Positions 5,999 to 8,610 of a stretch of DNA of 8,610 nucleotides are shown piece after piece; positions within the stretch are counted from its first letter, which is position 1, and every line of letters starts with the position of its first letter. Origin of the DNA: Candidatus Avipropionibacterium avicola (GTDB taxonomy: Bacteria > Actinomycetota > Actinomycetes > Propionibacteriales > Propionibacteriaceae); the NCBI GenBank assembly GCA_018715445.1, contig DVLP01000240.1, forward strand, positions 1 to 8,610, read 5' to 3'. The notes under the pieces were generated by a model. The model searched no databases. It was not told the origin of the DNA and saw only the letters and a program-made list of their open reading frames with translations. The position numbers were made by a program, and so were the translations under genes.

Positions 5999-6934
5999 GT
6001 GCTCGCGATCCTCGCGCCCGGTCAGGGCGCCCAGAAGTCCGGATTCCTGCAACCGTGGACCGAGTCCGCTTCGTTCGCCCGAGGCCTGGACTGGTACTCC
6101 GCGGTCACCGGGATCGACCTCACCCACCTCGGGACCGAGGCCGACGACGAGACCATCCGCGACACCGCGATCGCCCAGCCCCTGCTGGTCGCCGCCGGTG
6201 CACTGGCGCTGGCGGAGCTGTTCGGCTCGGCCTCCCTGGTGGCCGACGACCTCGGCGAGCAGGTGGTGGTGGCCGGCCACAGCGTCGGCGAGATCACCGC
6301 GGCCATCGCCACCGGGGTGGTCTCCCCCGAGACCGGCATGGTGCTGGTGCGTGAGCGGGGCCGGGCCATGGCCGAGGCGGCTGCGGTCCGTCCGACCTCG
6401 ATGACCGCCGTGCTCGCCGGGGACCCGGACGAGGTGCTGGCCAAGATCGAGGCCGCCGGGCTCACCCCGGCCAACAACAACGGCCCCGGCCAGGTCGTCG
6501 CCGCCGGCACCGTCGAGCAGCTGGAGGCCTTCGCCGCCGACCCGCCGAACCGGGCGCGACTGGCGCCGCTGCAGGTCGCCGGCGCCTTCCACACCGTCCA
6601 CATGGAGCCGGCGGTCTCCCACCTGTCCTCGGTCGCGGCCGCCGCCCCGGTTGCCGACCCACAACTGCGGCTGCTGTCCAACCGCGACGGTGCCGCTGTC
6701 AGCGAAGGCCGCGACGCGCTCGACAGAATCGTCGCGCAGGTCGCCAACCCCGTACGGTGGGACCTGTGCCTGCAGACCCTCGCCGACCTGGGCGTCACCG
6801 GAGTGCTGGAGGTCCCGCCCGCCGGGACGCTCGCCGGGATCGCCAAGCGGCACCTGCGCAGCGCCGAACGTTTCACCCTGAACACCCCGGACCAACTCGA
6901 CGAGGCTCGTGCCTTCGTCCGGGCCCACGTCTGA
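5999..6934 (+). CDS. fabD: Malonyl-CoA:ACP S-malonyltransferase (FabD)
   Basis: FabD moves malonyl from CoA to the phosphopantetheine arm of acyl carrier protein, supplying the extender unit of type II fatty acid synthesis in the cytoplasm. The 311-residue product starts MLAILAPGQGAQKSGF with the family's GQGAQ (8-12). It has the nucleophile elbow GHSVGE with S95, the carboxylate-binding arginine region LVRERGRAM (116-124), the catalytic histidine in GAFHTVHMEP (H198), and NRDG near 228. Length is normal. The start is GTG 5999: homologues begin at this point, and a weak GAAAGAG-type purine tract lies upstream. The frame remains open upstream to 5756, but that stretch overlaps the pseudogene and looks like out-of-frame translation. 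acpP follows after 94 bp and then a ketosynthase, so these form one cluster. No fabH lies between fabD and acpP, as in mycobacteria and unlike Streptomyces. Confidence 0.94.
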   Translation: MLAILAPGQGAQKSGFLQPWTESASFARGLDWYSAVTGIDLTHLGTEADDETIRDTAIAQPLLVAAGALALAELFGSASLVADDLGEQVVVAGHSVGEITAAIATGVVSPETGMVLVRERGRAMAEAAAVRPTSMTAVLAGDPDEVLAKIEAAGLTPANNNGPGQVVAAGTVEQLEAFAADPPNRARLAPLQVAGAFHTVHMEPAVSHLSSVAAAAPVADPQLRLLSNRDGAAVSEGRDALDRIVAQVANPVRWDLCLQTLADLGVTGVLEVPPAGTLAGIAKRHLRSAERFTLNTPDQLDEARAFVRAHV

Positions 6935-6971
6935 GGTCACGAACTCCGGGACACGCAGGTGGCCCGGCACC

Positions 6972-6992
6972 GTACGGCGGTCCTCGCCGTAC
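6972..6992 (+). promoter_or_regulatory. Intercistronic hairpin between fabD and acpP
   Basis: GTACGGCG (6972-6979) and CGCCGTAC (6985-6992) form a perfect 8-bp stem with a GTCCT loop, 37 nt after the fabD stop codon. No U-run follows, so it is probably an mRNA-stabilising or attenuating structure, or a protein site, rather than a full terminator. A TACACAAT stretch at 6990-6997 overlaps its right arm and might serve as a weak -10 for separate acpP transcription. Confidence 0.45.
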
Positions 6993-7028
6993 ACAATGAA
7001 TGCCCACATGGCAGAGAAAGGGAGCCCG

Positions 7029-7274
7029 ATGGCCACCACTGAGGAAATCCGCGCCGACCTGGCCGACATCGTCAACGAGGTCGCCGGTGTCGCGGTCGAG
7101 GACGTCCAGCTCGACAAGTCCTTCACCGACGACCTCGACGTCGACTCGCTGTCGATGGTCGAGATCATCTACGCCGCCGAGAACAAGTTCAGCGTCTCCA
7201 TCCCCGATGAAGAGGCCAAGAACCTGCGTACCGTGGGCGACGCCGTCGCCTACATCGAGCGCGCCCAGGCCTGA
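7029..7274 (+). CDS. acpP: Acyl carrier protein
   Basis: This small acidic protein of 81 residues carries the growing acyl chain on a phosphopantetheine arm. The attachment serine is S40 in DDLDVDSLSMVEII, the canonical ACP motif at the start of helix II. The rest is typical in length and helix pattern: helix I about 4-17, then helix II, and the C-terminal NLRTVGDAVAYIE. I chose ATG 7029 because AAAGGG/GGGAG lies 4-6 nt upstream and the protein then begins MATTEEI like its homologues. An in-frame ATG at 7008 would add only seven residues and would place the ribosome-binding purines inside the gene. The gene lies between fabD and the ketosynthase and is flanked on both sides by hairpins, which may allow it a higher expression than its neighbours. 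A role in bulk fatty acid synthesis rather than polyketide synthesis is inferred from this setting. Confidence 0.95.
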   Translation: MATTEEIRADLADIVNEVAGVAVEDVQLDKSFTDDLDVDSLSMVEIIYAAENKFSVSIPDEEAKNLRTVGDAVAYIERAQA

Positions 7275-7286
7275 GCACGCACGTCG

Positions 7287-7313
7287 CGGGGGCGTGACAC
7301 GGTCGCGCCCCCG
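7287..7313 (+). terminator. Strong hairpin after acpP, possible partial terminator or attenuator
   Basis: CGGGGGCGTGA (7287-7297) pairs with TCGCGCCCCCG (7303-7313) in an 11-bp stem with one G-U pair and a CACGG loop. It begins 12 nt after the acpP stop codon. The following bases are C-rich with no U-run, so it is a U-less, actinobacterial-style terminator or an RNA-stabilising structure. Partial termination would lower the ketosynthase relative to AcpP. Confidence 0.55.
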
Positions 7314-7370
7314 ACACCATCCCCCACCAGGTCCCCCCACCGAGCAGCACCGCCAGGAAGGAAGCGCGTC

Positions 7371-8610
7371 ATGGAGCGCACCACCGTCGTCATCACCGGC
7401 ATGGGTGCCGTCACCCCCTTGGGCGATGACGTCGCCAGCACCTGGCAGGCCATGCTCGCGGGCAAGTCCGGCGTCCGTCGCCTCGACCACGCCTGGGTCA
7501 GCGACCTGAGCCTGCCGGTGCAGATCGGCGCCGAGGTCACCTTCGACCCCGCCAGTCGCCTGGAGCGGGTGCAGGCCCGCCGGATGGACCGCAACACCCA
7601 GCTCGCCAACCTGGCCACCATCGAGGCCTGGACCGACGCCGGGTACGGCTTCGGCGAGGACAACCCGGTCGACCCGGAGCGTCTCGGTGTCGTCATCGCC
7701 ACCGGGATCGGCGGGCTCGGCACCCTGGTCAGCGCCTGGGACACCCTGACCGACCAAGGCGTACGACGGGTGAGCCCCCTCACCGTGCCGATGCTGATGG
7801 CCAACGGCGCGGCCGGCTCGGTCGCCCTGCGTCTGAAGGCCCGCGCCGGCGCCCACACCACGGTCTCGGCCTGCGCCTCGGCCAACGAGGGCATCGGCCA
7901 CGCGCTCGACATGCTGCGTCTCGGACGTGCCGATGTGGTCGTCGCCGGTGGCACCGAAGGTGTGGTCCATCCCCTGCCGATGGCCGCCTTCGGTCAGATG
8001 CAGGCCCTGTCGCGTCGCAATGACGAGCCCGAGCGGGCCTCGCGTCCGTGGGACAAGGGCCGCGACGGCTTCGTCCTCGGTGAGGGCTCGGTCGTGTTCG
8101 TCCTGGAGACCCTCGAGCACGCCCAGGCCCGCGGGGCCACGATCTACGGCGAGCTGGCCGGCGCCGGCATCAGCAACGATGCCCATGACATGGTCCAGCC
8201 CAACCCGACCGGCGAGACCCAGGCCCTGGCCATGACCCGGTCCCTGGCCGAGGGCGGACTGACCCCGGCCGACGTCGTCCACGTCAACGCCCACGCCACC
8301 TCGACCCCGGCCGGTGACACCGGCGAGGCCAAGGCCATCCGGCGCGCCCTCGGTGACGCCACCGACCGGTGCATCGTGACCGGCACCAAGTCGATGCACG
8401 GCCACCTGCTCGGCGGGGCCGGGGCGATCGAGTCCCTCGCGACCGTGCTCGCGCTGCGGGACCGTCAGGTGCCGCCGACCATCAACCTCGACGATCCCGA
8501 GGACGGGCTGGGCATCGACATCGCCACCTCGGCCCGCGCGTTGCCCGACGGCGACCTCGCCGCGGTGAACAACTCCTTCGGCTTCGGTGGCGCCAACGTC
8601 GCCCTCACCT
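7371..8610 (+). CDS. fabF: Beta-ketoacyl-ACP synthase II (FabF/KasA type), 3' end cut
   Basis: The enzyme condenses malonyl-ACP with acyl-ACP, elongating the chain by two carbons with loss of CO2. The 413 visible residues contain the complete catalytic set: cysteine C168 in TVSACASANEG, H308 in NAHATSTPAGD, K340 in TGTKSMHGH and H345 in GHLLGGAGAIE, plus NSFGFGGANVAL (401-412) near the C-terminus. NAHAT rather than NAHGT recalls mycobacterial KasA, placing it in the actinobacterial branch. Only the last few residues and stop are likely beyond the right edge. ATG 7371 is preceded by a strong AGGAAGGAAG 6 nt upstream, one of the best ribosome binding sites in the window, perhaps offsetting loss of transcripts at the hairpin 57 nt before it. 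It is the third gene of the fab cluster, 96 bp after acpP. Whether a second ketosynthase follows, as kasB does in mycobacteria, cannot be seen. Confidence 0.95.
   Translation, partial: MERTTVVITGMGAVTPLGDDVASTWQAMLAGKSGVRRLDHAWVSDLSLPVQIGAEVTFDPASRLERVQARRMDRNTQLANLATIEAWTDAGYGFGEDNPVDPERLGVVIATGIGGLGTLVSAWDTLTDQGVRRVSPLTVPMLMANGAAGSVALRLKARAGAHTTVSACASANEGIGHALDMLRLGRADVVVAGGTEGVVHPLPMAAFGQMQALSRRNDEPERASRPWDKGRDGFVLGEGSVVFVLETLEHAQARGATIYGELAGAGISNDAHDMVQPNPTGETQALAMTRSLAEGGLTPADVVHVNAHATSTPAGDTGEAKAIRRALGDATDRCIVTGTKSMHGHLLGGAGAIESLATVLALRDRQVPPTINLDDPEDGLGIDIATSARALPDGDLAAVNNSFGFGGANVALT

Noticed and set aside
5825..7168. 447-codon minus-strand frame opposite fabD and acpP
   Set aside because: Both genes on the plus strand have complete catalytic motifs; the antisense product shows none.
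6873..8405. 510-codon minus-strand frame opposite the ketosynthase
   Set aside because: It is a codon-bias artefact of the GC-rich ketosynthase gene; the translation has no recognisable domain.
1..8610. Insertion sequences, CRISPR arrays, tRNA or rRNA genes, integration sites
   Set aside because: No transposase or integrase motifs, regularly spaced direct repeats, tRNA-like cloverleaf or rRNA sequence was recognised on either strand by eye.

Overview
The window is GC-rich, actinobacterial-type chromosomal DNA. The evidence is a FasR/MabR-type PucR regulator, a mycobacterial-like fabD-acpP-fabF cluster, an FprA-type ferredoxin reductase, TAnnnT-type -10 boxes and a DtxR/IdeR-like iron box. 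A propionibacterium-like or related actinomycete is a reasonable guess, but the sequence cannot fix the genus.

Layout. Positions 1-1058 (minus strand) hold most of an M81/MlrC-family metallopeptidase, cut at the left edge. A short divergent spacer leads to a FasR/MabR-type activator (1164-2435, plus). Next is a complete stand-alone mraY (2523-3623, plus), the lipid I synthase of peptidoglycan synthesis. It converges on, and overlaps by 27 bp, an fprA-type FAD-dependent NADPH-ferredoxin reductase (3597-4967, minus). Divergent from fprA is a decayed iron-siderophore binding lipoprotein gene (5071-5891, plus). It carries two frameshifts, an apparent internal deletion and a TAA, yet still has a recognisable iron box at its start. 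The right third is a type II fatty acid synthesis cluster: fabD (5999-6934), acpP (7029-7274) and a KasA/FabF-type ketosynthase (7371 to the right edge).

How they work together. FabD loads malonate onto AcpP and the ketosynthase elongates the chain. FasR homologues activate this cluster from the adjacent upstream position in Streptomyces and Mycobacterium. Here the regulator is separated from fabD by mraY, fprA and the pseudogene, about 3.5 kb, and fabH is absent between fabD and acpP. acpP is bracketed by two intercistronic hairpins that may set the carrier protein to enzyme ratio. A near-palindromic box (TAGGATCCCACA core) occurs upstream of both fabD and fprA.

I see no mobile element, CRISPR array, tRNA, rRNA or clearly new multi-gene system. 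The points most worth a second look are the broken iron-uptake gene, the rearranged fasR/fab locus, the shared palindromic box, the hairpins around acpP and the isolated mraY.
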